Below the pieces are notes generated by a model. That model was not told the origin of the DNA. It saw only the letters and a list, made by a program, of their open reading frames with translations, and did not search any database. This document shows positions 1 through 9,060 of a stretch of 64,000 nucleotides of DNA, piece by piece. The stretch spans positions 736,384 to 800,383 of the forward strand of contig NZ_JNYV01000001.1 in the NCBI RefSeq assembly GCF_000717275.1, given 5' to 3'. The DNA comes from Kitasatospora arboriphila (GTDB taxonomy: Bacteria; Actinomycetota; Actinomycetes; Mycobacteriales; Mycobacteriaceae). How positions within the stretch are numbered: the first letter of the stretch is position 1; the number at the start of each line of letters is the position of its first letter. A program made the position numbers and the translations under genes.

Positions 1-1617
1 GAGGTAGCCACTGACCAGGAAGTGCAAGTTCATGGCCACGTGCGCCGCGTGATACTCGGCCAGCATCTCGAACAGGCCGCCGAGATACAGCACGTAGTAG
101 CTGCCGACGAACAGCACCGACGCGACCAGCGGGTGGGTGAGGAAGCGCGAGTACGGGCTGTGCAGGACGGCGAGAATCCACTCGCGTGGCCCCGGAGGAG
201 CAGTTCTGCCTGCGGGCGGTATGGCTCGCAACGCCAGTGTCACCGGGCCGCCGAGAACCAGTAGCACCGGCACCAGCATCGACAACATCATGTGCGCCAC
301 CATGTGGACGCTGAACAGCGCCGGCGCATATTTCCCGAGTCCCGACGACGTGGCGAAGAGGAATGCCGCGCACCCCAGCATCCAGGCGATCGTCCGACCG
401 ATCGGCCACGCGTCGCCACGTTTGCGCAGCCGGTACACGCCTCGCAGGTACACAACCGCCATGACGATGGCGAGCGTGCCGAACAGCAGATCGAAGCGCC
501 AGTCGACGAACATCCGCCCGATGGTCGGGGCTTCATCCAGTCGGTAGCCCAGGATCAATTCGGTGGCCGGCATATCGGCCGGGTTGACGTTGGCCGGTGG
601 CGGCGTGCGGGACAGTCCGACCGCAAGGCCGAAGGTCGCGGCAAAGACGAACAACTCGGCCAGGGCGAACCGGATCAAGGGTGTCCGATTCTCTGTCGCC
701 GTCAGTGTCGAGATCGTGTGACGTCGGTGCCAGGCCCCGAAGCCGCCGAGTACAACCAGTGCAACAGTCTTCGCTACCACGAGTTGGCCGTATGTCTCGG
801 TGAGCAACTGGTCGAGGTGCACCCTGATCAACGCATTGATCACTCCGCTGGCACCGACGACAACAAAACACCAGAACGCGACGCGCGAGTATCGACGGAC
901 TGCCAGGGCCGTGTGACGACCGCCTCCGCGCGCATAGACGAGGACCGCGAAGAGTCCACCCATCCACAGACAGGCACCCACGATGTGCAGGATGAGACTG
1001 TTGGTGGCGTAATCGTGACTGCCGCCGGTTGACGAGTGCCCGGCAAGAGCGGTGGGCATGAGTGTCAGCAGAGCCAGCGGCAATGCGATCAGCGTCCAGG
1101 TCCAGCGCAGGGCGATGCGGGCTACGACAGCGCAGATCAACGCGAAGATCGCGGTCCACAGCCAGGAACGGGCATCGGCGATCTGGTCGAGGGCGGTGAT
1201 CAAACGGTCGATGGACATCGTTTCCGACAGCGGGAAACCCGAGGTGTCCGACACGGTGAGCGGAATCATCAGCAACGCCGCGATCGCCCACACCAAGGAC
1301 CCGACCGCGGCGAATCGGATGGCCCGGTAGCCGCCGACGTCCAGTACCCCGTCCGACTGTGGAGGGACGAAGAACGCCGCGAACAACGTGCCGCCCACAG
1401 CCACGACGGCGCCGACCTCCCCGATCGTCTGGACGGTGGGCAGCCCGTACCGGGTCAGCGCACCGGGATCACCGACGCCGGCCAGATCGAGCACAACACT
1501 CGCCGAGATGGCCGTGACCGCGATGGCCACAGCCGCCGCGACCCAGGACAGAACCCAGCCGATGCTCGCCGCCCCGCTGCGGCGGATGTCGATCGAATCG
1601 GCTGTAGTCGTACTCAT
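1..1617 (-). CDS. CopD-CtaG fusion membrane protein, incomplete (3' end lies beyond the window)
   Basis: An open frame of 539 codons runs off the left edge and is almost entirely hydrophobic helices. The N-terminal half resembles the copper-resistance D (CopD) family. The C-terminal half contains the His-rich helices of the caa3-type cytochrome c oxidase assembly factor (CtaG), including a visible HMVAHMMLSM stretch. Such fusions in mycobacteria are thought to handle copper at the membrane for cytochrome oxidase maturation. The ATG at 1615-1617 is the first start in frame and begins MSTTTADSID. No stop codon is seen, so length and C-terminus are unknown. The family call is firm; the copper-delivery role is inferred. 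Confidence 0.85.
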   Translation of the reverse strand, partial: MSTTTADSIDIRRSGAASIGWVLSWVAAAVAIAVTAISASVVLDLAGVGDPGALTRYGLPTVQTIGEVGAVVAVGGTLFAAFFVPPQSDGVLDVGGYRAIRFAAVGSLVWAIAALLMIPLTVSDTSGFPLSETMSIDRLITALDQIADARSWLWTAIFALICAVVARIALRWTWTLIALPLALLTLMPTALAGHSSTGGSHDYATNSLILHIVGACLWMGGLFAVLVYARGGGRHTALAVRRYSRVAFWCFVVVGASGVINALIRVHLDQLLTETYGQLVVAKTVALVVLGGFGAWHRRHTISTLTATENRTPLIRFALAELFVFAATFGLAVGLSRTPPPANVNPADMPATELILGYRLDEAPTIGRMFVDWRFDLLFGTLAIVMAVVYLRGVYRLRKRGDAWPIGRTIAWMLGCAAFLFATSSGLGKYAPALFSVHMVAHMMLSMLVPVLLVLGGPVTLALRAIPPAGRTAPPGPREWILAVLHSPYSRFLTHPLVASVLFVGSYYVLYLGGLFEMLAEYHAAHVAMNLHFLVSGYL

Positions 1618-1706
1618 CCCACCAGGGTAGGCACCACACGGGTGTGAGCTGCGTCCGCCCGCGATTGCACCGGCCGATATACTCGCCTGCGCCGACAAGT
1701 CGGCAC

Positions 1707-1780
1707 GCCTCCGTAGCTCAGGTGGATAGAGCAAGAGCCTTCTAATCTCTAGGTCGCAGGTTCGAGTCCTGCCGGGGGCA
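1707..1780 (+). tRNA. tRNA-Arg (anticodon TCT)
   Basis: A complete cloverleaf can be drawn: acceptor stem GCCTCCG/CGGGGGC, D arm GCTC/GAGC, anticodon loop CTTCTAA with anticodon TCT, and T arm GCAGG-TTCGAGT-CCTGC. The anticodon stem has one C-T mismatch next to the loop. The 3' end is followed by genomic CC. It decodes the AGA arginine codon, which is rare in such a GC-rich genome. Confidence 0.93.
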
Positions 1781-1801
1781 CCGAGATCGGATGTCGCATG
1801 T

Positions 1802-3166
1802 TCACTGCGACACCACTCGCAGATATTTGCCCCCCGGGCTCTGCCGCGGCGATTCTCCGGTGTCGAAGACCGTCACTTCCGGAACGCCCCGCTCGACAAA
1901 GAATGTGGTCAGTCCGGCCACCATCTCCGCAGCGACCACCGCACGGTCATCACCTGCGACCGGGCGCACACGCACTCCGACCCTGGTCGCAGACTCCCGC
2001 ACGAATTGGTACTGGGCCCAGCGGGTCACGGCACCGAGCGCACCGCCGATCTCTGAGGGAGCGAACTCCCTCACCCCGCCCGACGATTCGACATGGAGGA
2101 ACTCGGCGACGCGGCCGGACACCCGAAACGCCGGAAGGCGGTTGCCGCACTCACAGGCATCCGATTTCATGGTGATGCTGTCGCCCAGCTGGTACCGGAT
2201 GATCGGTTGCACCCGACGGAACAGGGTCGTCAGCAACACCGAGTGTGATGCGACGCCGGGGGCGGTGGGCCTCCCGTCTCGGTCGATCGGTTCGAGAACA
2301 ACCCAGTCGGCGTTCAGGTGTTGCCAGCCCAGGCCGCATTCGCGTGCGATGAACATGCATTCGTTGGCCCCGTAACTGTTGACCACCGGCGCCTGCCAGG
2401 CATCACGAAGTCGCTTCGCCATCTCTGGGGTCATTCCTTCGGCAATTGGGCGCACGATGACCGGCCTGATGTGCAATCGTCGTCGAGCCTGTTCTTCGGC
2501 GAGAAGCAACAACGTGCTCGAATAACCGCTCAGCACAGCGGGATCGAAGGCGTTGAGCTGGTCGACGAGCTCACCGATGGGGGTGTCCACCGGAAGCAAT
2601 CTCGCCAACTGCCTTTCTCCGGTCTCGACCTGCTGACGGGCGAGCAGAGCCCGTGCCATGTGGTGACCGCTCGTCGCCGCGATCACGGCGGTGCGGCGGC
2701 CACGTCGGAGGAACCGCGCGGTCTCGACCACCGACATCCTGCGTTCCCGCGTGCCCAGTGCCCGCGTGACACGGAATGCGAACTCCCCGGTGACGAAATA
2801 GCCGACATGGCCGGTGGTGCCCGACGTGGTCGTCACGAGGTAGTCGTTGAGGAAGACCGAACCTGCCGAGGCCTGGTCGCCGACGAACCTCTGTACGCCA
2901 TCGAGAGTCACCCGCGGATCGGTCACCCATTCGTCGAAGGAGTCCATCAGCTCGGTTTTCGACGTGATCGGCAAGTCCGCGATCATCGCACCGGACCAGG
3001 GAAGATCCCGGTAGAGCCGGCCGAAGTACGGTGAATGTTGCCGGACATGTGCGACGAGCTCGTCGAGTCGTCGCCGTTGTCTTTCCTCGATCCCACCGGG
3101 TGCTTCACGCACCGCAGCGCGTATGTCGCGTCGCAATGCCTTCAGATCGCCATCCAGCTCAGTCAC
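1802..3166 (-). CDS. Adenylate-forming ligase, phenylacetate-CoA ligase/CapK-like
   Basis: This 454-residue protein belongs to the ANL superfamily of acid-activating enzymes, which make an acyl-adenylate from ATP and a carboxylic acid. The ATP-binding loop TTTSGTTG lies at about residues 110-117, and SYGANE follows in the middle of the protein. A CECG pair late in the sequence is typical of the PaaK/CapK branch. The substrate cannot be deduced. It stands alone, divergent from the DUF6188-like gene and directly beyond tRNA-Arg, so context gives no pathway. Polysaccharide-linked CapK proteins are an alternative to true phenylacetate ligases. Confidence 0.8.
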   Translation of the reverse strand: MTELDGDLKALRRDIRAAVREAPGGIEERQRRRLDELVAHVRQHSPYFGRLYRDLPWSGAMIADLPITSKTELMDSFDEWVTDPRVTLDGVQRFVGDQASAGSVFLNDYLVTTTSGTTGHVGYFVTGEFAFRVTRALGTRERRMSVVETARFLRRGRRTAVIAATSGHHMARALLARQQVETGERQLARLLPVDTPIGELVDQLNAFDPAVLSGYSSTLLLLAEEQARRRLHIRPVIVRPIAEGMTPEMAKRLRDAWQAPVVNSYGANECMFIARECGLGWQHLNADWVVLEPIDRDGRPTAPGVASHSVLLTTLFRRVQPIIRYQLGDSITMKSDACECGNRLPAFRVSGRVAEFLHVESSGGVREFAPSEIGGALGAVTRWAQYQFVRESATRVGVRVRPVAGDDRAVVAAEMVAGLTTFFVERGVPEVTVFDTGESPRQSPGGKYLRVVSQ

Positions 3167-3267
3167 GGATCGACACTGTCACGAGCAACTGCTGACCGGC
3201 GTTCTTCTTGCCTAACTCGCGTATGTGCGCGACAGTCGAATGTGACGTACACCACTTGGAGGTTGCC

Positions 3268-3666
3268 GTGCACCTGTGGATACAAGGCCATCACGTCGAG
3301 CGACTCACTTTCGACGACAACTTGACGTTCTTCTTCGACGGTCACTGCGAGTTGGTGTTGTGGTCGCGTTTCACACTGACCTCACCCCCCATCGGAGGAC
3401 GCGGGATCGACCACGACGACATCGATCCGGCCAACGTGGTCCCCGAGCAGCGTCCCTTGTTCACCATGCTGGGCAGCAGATGCGCGGTGGCCGAATGCAC
3501 TGACGACGGGGACCTGCACATGGAGTTCGGCGACGGCAGCAGCATCGACGTTCCGGCAGACCCGGAAGGACCATCGTGGGAGTTGTTCGCGAAACGGCAG
3601 GGGTACGCCACCTGCGAGCGGTCCGGTGAGATCCGCGTGATCGAGCACCATCACGCCGCCCACTGA
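3268..3666 (+). CDS. DUF6188-like small protein
   Basis: The product is 132 residues if translation starts at GTG 3268, which has a strong GGAGG ribosome-binding site five bases upstream. An upstream TTG at 3208 is in frame but lacks such a site. The protein is acidic, has alternating hydrophobic strands and no membrane segment, and resembles the DUF6188 family of uncharacterised actinobacterial proteins. The family match is from memory and the function is unknown. It is divergent from the ligase gene and precedes the PadR regulator by about 95 bases. Confidence 0.7.
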   Translation: MHLWIQGHHVERLTFDDNLTFFFDGHCELVLWSRFTLTSPPIGGRGIDHDDIDPANVVPEQRPLFTMLGSRCAVAECTDDGDLHMEFGDGSSIDVPADPEGPSWELFAKRQGYATCERSGEIRVIEHHHAAH

Positions 3667-3760
3667 ACGGCAGTATTACCCGTTTCGCAGTTCACAGCTA
3701 GTAGAAACCGGCATATGAACACTGTTGCATAGCGCGCAGTTGCACGGGTATGGTGCTGGC

Positions 3761-4318
3761 GTGGCACTCGAACACGCGATCATGACCTCGCTCGCCGAGC
3801 GCCCGGGCACCGGTTACGAAATCGGGCAACAGTTCACCCGGTCCATCGGCCACTTCTGGTCGGCCACACATCAGCAGATCTATCGGACGCTCAAAAAGCT
3901 GCACACCGACGGTCTGGTGAGTTTCGAATCCGTGGCGCAAGACGGCCGACCGGACAAAAAGGTCTACACGCTGTCAGCCAAAGGGCGTGTGGCGCTGAGG
4001 GAGTGGGTCAGCTCCCCCACCGAACCTCAGCAGCTCCGCGACGAACTGGGCGTCAAGATCAGGGCCGCCGAGTTCGGCAACCTGCCCGGACTCATCGCAG
4101 AACTGAAGCGCCATCGCGACCTACACGAAGGCCGACTGAGGCTCTACCAGGAATTCGAGAAGAACGACTACCCCGATCCCGACGCCCTCAACTTCCGCAA
4201 GCTCAAGCAATACCTGGTCTTGCGCGGTGGAGTGCGTATCGAGATCGGGTTCATCGAGTGGTGTGACGAAGTGATCGGCGCTTTGAGCGCTCAACTCGAC
4301 GAACCACCCAGCAACTGA
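3761..4318 (+). CDS. PadR family transcriptional regulator
   Basis: This 185-residue protein has the N-terminal winged-helix of PadR regulators: the start MALEHAIMTSLAE, the turn GTGYEIGQQF, and the wing region DGRPDKKVYTLSAKG. A C-terminal helical dimerisation region follows. The GTG at 3761 gives the usual PadR N-terminus; an upstream TTG at 3725 would add residues unlike the family. It lies about 40 bases ahead of fadH on the same strand, so it may control that gene and the two downstream oxidoreductases. The ligand is unknown. Confidence 0.88.
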   Translation: MALEHAIMTSLAERPGTGYEIGQQFTRSIGHFWSATHQQIYRTLKKLHTDGLVSFESVAQDGRPDKKVYTLSAKGRVALREWVSSPTEPQQLRDELGVKIRAAEFGNLPGLIAELKRHRDLHEGRLRLYQEFEKNDYPDPDALNFRKLKQYLVLRGGVRIEIGFIEWCDEVIGALSAQLDEPPSN

Positions 4319-4359
4319 AAGCGTCGCGGCCAGCCCCCGTGACAAGAAAGGTTCCACCC

Positions 4360-6405
4360 ATGACCAATTCGTACCCAAAACTGTTCGAGCCCTTGACCAT
4401 CAACAAGGTCGAACTAAAGAACCGCATCATCATGGGCTCCATGCACACCGGCCTCGAGGATCGCCTCTGGGACGTCGACAAGCTCGCCGCCTACTACGCC
4501 GAACGAGCCAAAGGCGGTGCGGCACTGATCATCACCGGAGGGATCGCACCAACCCGCGCGGGTCTTCTGTCGCCGTTCGCGGGCAAGCTGACCAACAAGC
4601 TCGACGTGATCCGCCACCGACGCCTCACCAGTGCGGTGCACAAAGAGGGCGGCAAAATCGCGATGCAGGTGCTTTACGCCGGCCGGTACGGGTACACACC
4701 GTTGAAGTTCAGTGTCAGCTGGGAAAAGTCGCCGGTGCACCCGTTTCAGCCGATCAAGATGAACGATGCCCTCATCAAACATGCGATCTGGTCGTACGGG
4801 CGTTGCGCGAAGCTTGCTCGCGAAGCAGGTTACGACGGTATCGAGATCATGGGCGGCGAGGGCTACCTGCTCAACACCTTCTTGTGCAAGCGCACCAATG
4901 ACCGCACCGACAAATGGGGCGGTAGCACCGAGAACCGCCAGCGCATCGCCGTGGAGATCGTCAAAGAGATCCGTAAACGAGTTGGCCCCGACTTCATGGT
5001 GATCATGCGCCAGTCCATTGCCGATCTCGTCAAAGACGGCCAGACGTGGGACGAGATCGCCCTGCTGGCACGCAAACTCGAAGAGCACGGTGTCGACGCG
5101 ATCAACACCGACATCGGGTGGCACGAAGCGCAGGTACCCACCATCGTGACGTCCGTTCCCCGCGGTGCATTTGTCAGCTACACCGAGCGCCTGCGCGAAG
5201 AGGTGTCGATTCCGCTCATCGCATCCAATCGCATCAACACCCCCGAACTCGGCGAGCAGATCCTCGAGGGTGGACGAGTCGATGCCATCTCGATGGCGCG
5301 TCCTCTACTGGCCGACCCCGAGTTCGCCAACAAGGCGGAGGCCGGGCGGGCCGCCGAGATCAACACGTGCATCGCCTGCAATCAGGCGTGCCTCGACCAC
5401 GCGTTCGTCGGCAAGAAGGTGTCATGCCTGGTCAATCCCCGCGCAGGACGCGAGACAACGCTGACGCTCGGCACCACCCGTAAGTCCAAGCGCGTCGCCG
5501 TGGTGGGTGCTGGACCCGCCGGACTCTCGGCGGCAGTCTCCGCCGCACAGCGGGGGCACGAGGTGCACCTGTACGAGGCGGGAGAGCACATCGGCGGCCA
5601 ATTCTCGATCGCAGCGCGGATTCCCGGGAAAGAAGAGTTCTCCGAGACCATCCGATACTTCACAGCCCAGCTCGAGGCGACCGGTGTGCATGTCCACCTG
5701 AACACCTGGGTCAGCGCTGAAGAACTGATCGACGAGAAGTTCGACGATGTCGTCGTGGCGACCGGCGTCACTCCGCGCATGCCCGACATCCCCGGTATCG
5801 ACCACCCCAAGGTGATGTCGTACGCGGAGGCTGTGCTCGGCCACAAGACAATCGGAAAGACCGTTGCTGTCATCGGGGCCGGCGGTATCGGCTTCGACCT
5901 CACCGAATTCCTCACCGTCGACGATTCCCCCACGCTGAACGTCAAGGAATGGGCAGAAGAGTGGGGCATCACCGACGACCTGGGCGTGCCGGGGTTTGTC
6001 GGCAAACCACGTCCCACCCCTGCTGCCCGCACGGTGTATCTCGTGCAGCGCAAACCGGGACGACAGGGTAAAACGCTGGGCAAGACCTCAGGCTGGGTGC
6101 ACCGTGCGACTGTCAAGATGAAAGGCGTCGAACAGATCTCCGGCGCCAGTTACGACAAGATCGACGATGAAGGTCTGCACCTGAGTTTCGCTCCCAAAGA
6201 GGAAGGCGGCGAGCGCACCACGCGTGTGCTCGACGTCGAGACCGTGGTGGTGTGTGCCGGTCAGGAGTCGGTGCGCGAGCTCGTCGACCCGCTGACCGTC
6301 GCGGGTGTGAGCACCCACGTGATCGGCGGCGCCGATGTGGCCGCTGAACTCGACGCGAAACGGGCGATCCGCCAGGGCACCGAGGTCGCCGCAAGTATCG
6401 TCTGA
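4360..6405 (+). CDS. fadH: NADPH-dependent 2,4-dienoyl-CoA reductase
   Basis: This 681-residue iron-sulfur flavoenzyme reduces 2,4-dienoyl-CoA esters made when unsaturated fatty acids with even-numbered double bonds are degraded. Residues 1 to about 330 form an Old Yellow Enzyme TIM barrel for FMN. Four cysteines with the family spacing C-x2-C-x3-C-x11-C begin at residue 337 and hold a 4Fe-4S cluster. The second half has an FAD-binding VVGAGPAGLSAA motif near residue 380 and a second nucleotide-binding fold (VIGAGGIGFD). The ATG at 4360 is chosen because the barrel begins right after it. It follows the PadR gene closely. Confidence 0.9.
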   Translation: MTNSYPKLFEPLTINKVELKNRIIMGSMHTGLEDRLWDVDKLAAYYAERAKGGAALIITGGIAPTRAGLLSPFAGKLTNKLDVIRHRRLTSAVHKEGGKIAMQVLYAGRYGYTPLKFSVSWEKSPVHPFQPIKMNDALIKHAIWSYGRCAKLAREAGYDGIEIMGGEGYLLNTFLCKRTNDRTDKWGGSTENRQRIAVEIVKEIRKRVGPDFMVIMRQSIADLVKDGQTWDEIALLARKLEEHGVDAINTDIGWHEAQVPTIVTSVPRGAFVSYTERLREEVSIPLIASNRINTPELGEQILEGGRVDAISMARPLLADPEFANKAEAGRAAEINTCIACNQACLDHAFVGKKVSCLVNPRAGRETTLTLGTTRKSKRVAVVGAGPAGLSAAVSAAQRGHEVHLYEAGEHIGGQFSIAARIPGKEEFSETIRYFTAQLEATGVHVHLNTWVSAEELIDEKFDDVVVATGVTPRMPDIPGIDHPKVMSYAEAVLGHKTIGKTVAVIGAGGIGFDLTEFLTVDDSPTLNVKEWAEEWGITDDLGVPGFVGKPRPTPAARTVYLVQRKPGRQGKTLGKTSGWVHRATVKMKGVEQISGASYDKIDDEGLHLSFAPKEEGGERTTRVLDVETVVVCAGQESVRELVDPLTVAGVSTHVIGGADVAAELDAKRAIRQGTEVAASIV

Positions 6406-6430
6406 AGCCGAGACCACGAGGGGTGAAGCC

Positions 6431-6937
6431 GTGACCGCACCATTTCCCGACAGGCGTTGGGGCTCGAGTAGCTCGCCGCTGAACCGGGTCATGTTCGCGG
6501 TGGCGGCCACCTCACCCGGAACGTGGTTGGCACGCAAGATGATTCCGCTGGACCGGCGACTTCTGATCCGTAGCAGGGGACGGTTCACCATCGCCGGTCC
6601 GGTCGGGGCCCCCACCATGTTGCTAACGACCATCGGCGCGAAGAGCGGGCAACACCGGGTATCGCCCCTTCTTTACTACCGCGAGGACCCCGACCTCTAC
6701 GTGGTCGGGTCCAACTTCGGACAGGCCCACCATCCCGCCTGGACCGGGAACCTCCTCGCGAACCCCGCGGCCTGGGTGAACATCGACGGAACCGAGATCG
6801 CGGCGACTGCCGCGCTTGTCGAGGGCAGCGAAAAGGAACGCCTCTATCGCGAGTTCGAAAAAGTGGCGCGCAATTACGCGATCTATCGCAGCAAGACCTC
6901 GCGAGACATCCGCATGTTCCGGCTGTCGGCCACCTGA
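6431..6937 (+). CDS. Ddn-family F420-dependent nitroreductase-like protein
   Basis: The 168-residue product matches the deazaflavin-dependent nitroreductase (Ddn, PF04075) fold. Its core reads GAPTMLLTTIGAKSG and then HHPAWTGNLLANP, both family hallmarks. These proteins use reduced coenzyme F420, or bind it without known catalysis, and are abundant in mycolic-acid actinobacteria. The GTG start at 6431 has a GAGGGGTG ribosome-binding site. It is 25 bases after fadH, which suggests cotranscription. The physiological substrate is unknown. Confidence 0.85.
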   Translation: MTAPFPDRRWGSSSSPLNRVMFAVAATSPGTWLARKMIPLDRRLLIRSRGRFTIAGPVGAPTMLLTTIGAKSGQHRVSPLLYYREDPDLYVVGSNFGQAHHPAWTGNLLANPAAWVNIDGTEIAATAALVEGSEKERLYREFEKVARNYAIYRSKTSRDIRMFRLSAT

Positions 6938-6964
6938 GGGCAACCTCCCGATACGATCGGCGCC

Positions 6965-7768
6965 ATGCCTATCCCCCATCCGACACCGTCAGCCAGGGCA
7001 GTCGTCACCGGCGCATCGTCGGGTATCGGCGCAGCACTCGCGACCGAACTCGCCCGACGCGGGCACTCCCTGATCTTGGTTGCCCGCCGCGAGGAAATCC
7101 TCACCGCGTCCGCGACCGAGTTGCGCGCGACGTTCGGTGTCGAGGCGGAGGTGCGTGCCACCGACCTCTCTGATCCGACCGCGACCGACACCCTCTGCGA
7201 CGAACTCCGCGACCGTGAGATCTCCATCTTGTGCAACAACGCGGGCATCGCCACCTTCGGACCGTTGTCCGAGCTGGACCCAGAATACGAGCGAGCACAG
7301 GTGAGGCTCAATTCTGTTGCGGTGCACGACCTCACACTTGCCGTTCTGCCGCAGATGGTTCAACGCAAAACCGGCGGAATCCTCATGGTCGGTTCGGCGG
7401 CGGGCAACATGCCGATTCCGAACAACGCCACCTATGCGGCGACCAAGGCGTTTGTGAACACCCTCTCCGAATCGGTCCGGGGTGAGGTGGCAGACCAAGG
7501 TGTGCACGTGACTCTGCTGGCGCCGGGACCTGTGCGTACCCACACTCCGACGCCCGAAGAGGCAAGCATCGTCGATCGTGTGGTCCCCGACTTCATGTGG
7601 AACTCGAGCGAGTCAGTGGCAAAACTCAGCCTCGACGCCCTGGAGCGAAACAAGATGCGCGTGGTCCCCGGGGCCCTCTCCAAGGCGATGTCGGTTGCCG
7701 GTGGCTACACCCCCCGCAAGTTCACCGCACCGATCGTCGGCTCGTTCTATCGCAAGCTCGGCGACTAG
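6965..7768 (+). CDS. Short-chain dehydrogenase/reductase
   Basis: A 267-residue classical SDR oxidoreductase. The cofactor motif TGASSGIG sits near the N-terminus, NNAG follows at about residue 90, and the catalytic Ser (VGSAAG) and Tyr/Lys (YAATK) are present. An Arg after the first beta strand (VARRE) favours NADP(H). It is 27 bases downstream of the Ddn-like gene and on the same strand as fadH, so the four genes from PadR may be one lipid-related operon. The substrate is not identifiable. Confidence 0.88.
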   Translation: MPIPHPTPSARAVVTGASSGIGAALATELARRGHSLILVARREEILTASATELRATFGVEAEVRATDLSDPTATDTLCDELRDREISILCNNAGIATFGPLSELDPEYERAQVRLNSVAVHDLTLAVLPQMVQRKTGGILMVGSAAGNMPIPNNATYAATKAFVNTLSESVRGEVADQGVHVTLLAPGPVRTHTPTPEEASIVDRVVPDFMWNSSESVAKLSLDALERNKMRVVPGALSKAMSVAGGYTPRKFTAPIVGSFYRKLGD

Positions 7769-7831
7769 GTCCGCCCCGGGCGGGCGCAGGTCAGGGCATG
7801 ACGCCACGAACCGCTCAACTAGGGTTGTGGG

Positions 7832-8431
7832 GTGCAAGACAAACTTGTGTGGATCGACTGCGAGATGACCGGGCTGCAATTGCGCAGCGACAAGCTCATC
7901 GAGATCGCAGCCCTGATCACCGACAGCGAACTCAACATCATCGGTGACGGCGTCGACGTGGTCATCCACGCCGACGACGACGCCCTGGCTGCCATGCCTG
8001 CGGTGGTGAAGAAGATGCATGCAGCATCCGGACTCACCGAAGAAGTGCGTGCGTCCACCGTGACCATCGAGCAGGCGCAGAAGCAGGTCCTCGACTACCT
8101 GCGCAAGCACATCGACACCGCCGGCGCAGTCCCCCTCGCCGGCAACTCGATCGCCACCGACCGCGGCTTCATCGCCCGGGACATGCCCGAACTCGACGCC
8201 TACCTGCACTACCGGATGGTCGACGTCAGTTCCATCAAAGAACTGTGCCGCCGGTGGTACCCGCGCATCTACTTCGGACAGCCCGAGAAGGGCCTGGCAC
8301 ACCGTGCGTTGGCCGACATCCGGGAATCGATCCGAGAGCTCAAGTACTACCGGGCAACGGCGTTTGTCGCCCCTCCTGGGCCCGAATCGTCGGCCATCGA
8401 GGAAGTGACCAAAACACTCGGTCCGGCCTGA
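7832..8431 (+). CDS. orn: Oligoribonuclease
   Basis: This 199-residue DEDDh 3'-5' exonuclease degrades very short RNAs and dinucleotides, including pGpG left from c-di-GMP turnover. The first catalytic pair is visible in WIDCEMTGL, and the final His/Asp pair in [11 protein letters not shown]. Length is normal for the family. The GTG start at 7832 gives the canonical [14 protein letters not shown] beginning. As in mycobacteria, tRNA-His lies immediately downstream. Confidence 0.95.
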   Translation: MQDKLVWIDCEMTGLQLRSDKLIEIAALITDSELNIIGDGVDVVIHADDDALAAMPAVVKKMHAASGLTEEVRASTVTIEQAQKQVLDYLRKHIDTAGAVPLAGNSIATDRGFIARDMPELDAYLHYRMVDVSSIKELCRRWYPRIYFGQPEKGLAHRALADIRESIRELKYYRATAFVAPPGPESSAIEEVTKTLGPA

Positions 8432-8492
8432 TGGCGACAGGCCGGGTAACCGATTGGAATTCCGGACCGGCGAGCCGCTAGAGTAAGTCCCT

Positions 8493-8512
8493 GGTTCCGC
8501 TAACGCGGAACC
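8493..8512. repeat. Perfect inverted repeat just upstream of tRNA-His
   Basis: GGTTCCGC, a TAAC loop and GCGGAACC form a perfect 8-bp stem between the end of orn and the tRNA. No T-run follows, so it is more likely a processing or regulatory hairpin than a classical terminator. Confidence 0.45.
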
Positions 8513-8516
8513 GATG

Positions 8517-8589
8517 GTGGGCGTAGTTCAGTTGGTAGAGCACCAGATTGTGATTCTGGCTGTCGCGGGTTCGAGTCCCGTCGTCCACC
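8517..8589 (+). tRNA. tRNA-His (anticodon GTG)
   Basis: The acceptor stem GTGGGCG/CGTCCAC, the D arm GTTC/GAGC, the loop TTGTGAT with anticodon GTG, and the T arm GCGGG-TTCGAGT-CCCGT form a complete tRNA. A G at 8516 provides the -1 position typical of tRNA-His. The single copy of the 3' half shows no nearby duplicated attachment site. Confidence 0.95.
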
Positions 8590-8599
8590 CCAACACGAG

Positions 8600-8637
8600 G
8601 GCCGGTGTGAGCGCTGATCGCGCAAGCACCGGCCTTT
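8600..8637 (+). terminator. Terminator-like hairpin after tRNA-His
   Basis: GGCCGGTG pairs perfectly with CACCGGCC across a 19-base loop and is followed by TTT. The position, ten bases after the tRNA, fits transcription termination. Confidence 0.65.
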
Positions 8638-9060
8638 GTCGTTCTTCATTGCTGGCGGGGCCTCGGTCTCGCGCCGTCGGACAACAGGCTTTCTAACGGC
8701 CACGCGCTCATGCGAAATCCCCTGCCCCTCGGCCGGCATCTCCCGAACCTCGGCCGGTCACCGCCGGCTACTCGCAAGCCGGCCCCGTGTGAACATCCTT
8801 TCGCCGTACTTGCCTCGTGTGCCGCGTACTACTTGGTTCTCGGCATATGCCGGGTTTGCTAATGGTTCTGGAGTCGGTCGAGAGCTTCGCGGTGACGCAT
8901 AGCTCGATTGTTTGGGCGCGATTCGTCGTTTCGAATCTGCGTGGTGGGAGTAGTTCGGTACGGCAGGAGGGCCCCGCCGTTCTCTTGAAACGGCGTGTGT
9001 GGCTTCTTTGATGTGTTGTGATCGCAGGTACTACGAGACGCCTAGTCGGAGGATCAACAT
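8638..9060. other. Gene-free accessory stretch with two small palindromes
   Basis: No convincing reading frame was found in this 420-base stretch. It contains the perfect palindrome CGGCATATGCCG at 8841-8852 and a 7-bp hairpin (CGCCGTT/AACGGCG) at 8975-8995. Either could regulate the secreted-protein gene that follows. Base composition looks less GC-rich than in the flanking genes. A GGAGG ribosome-binding site at 9048-9052 serves the next gene. Confidence 0.4.

Noticed and set aside
3720..3740. PadR operator of the ATGT-N8-ACAT type upstream of the PadR gene
   Set aside because: The half sites near 3716-3732 do not line up symmetrically.
8500..8739. Minus-strand reading frame with an apparently protein-like N-terminal part
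   Set aside because: It is the antisense of tRNA-His, a well-known source of false proteins.
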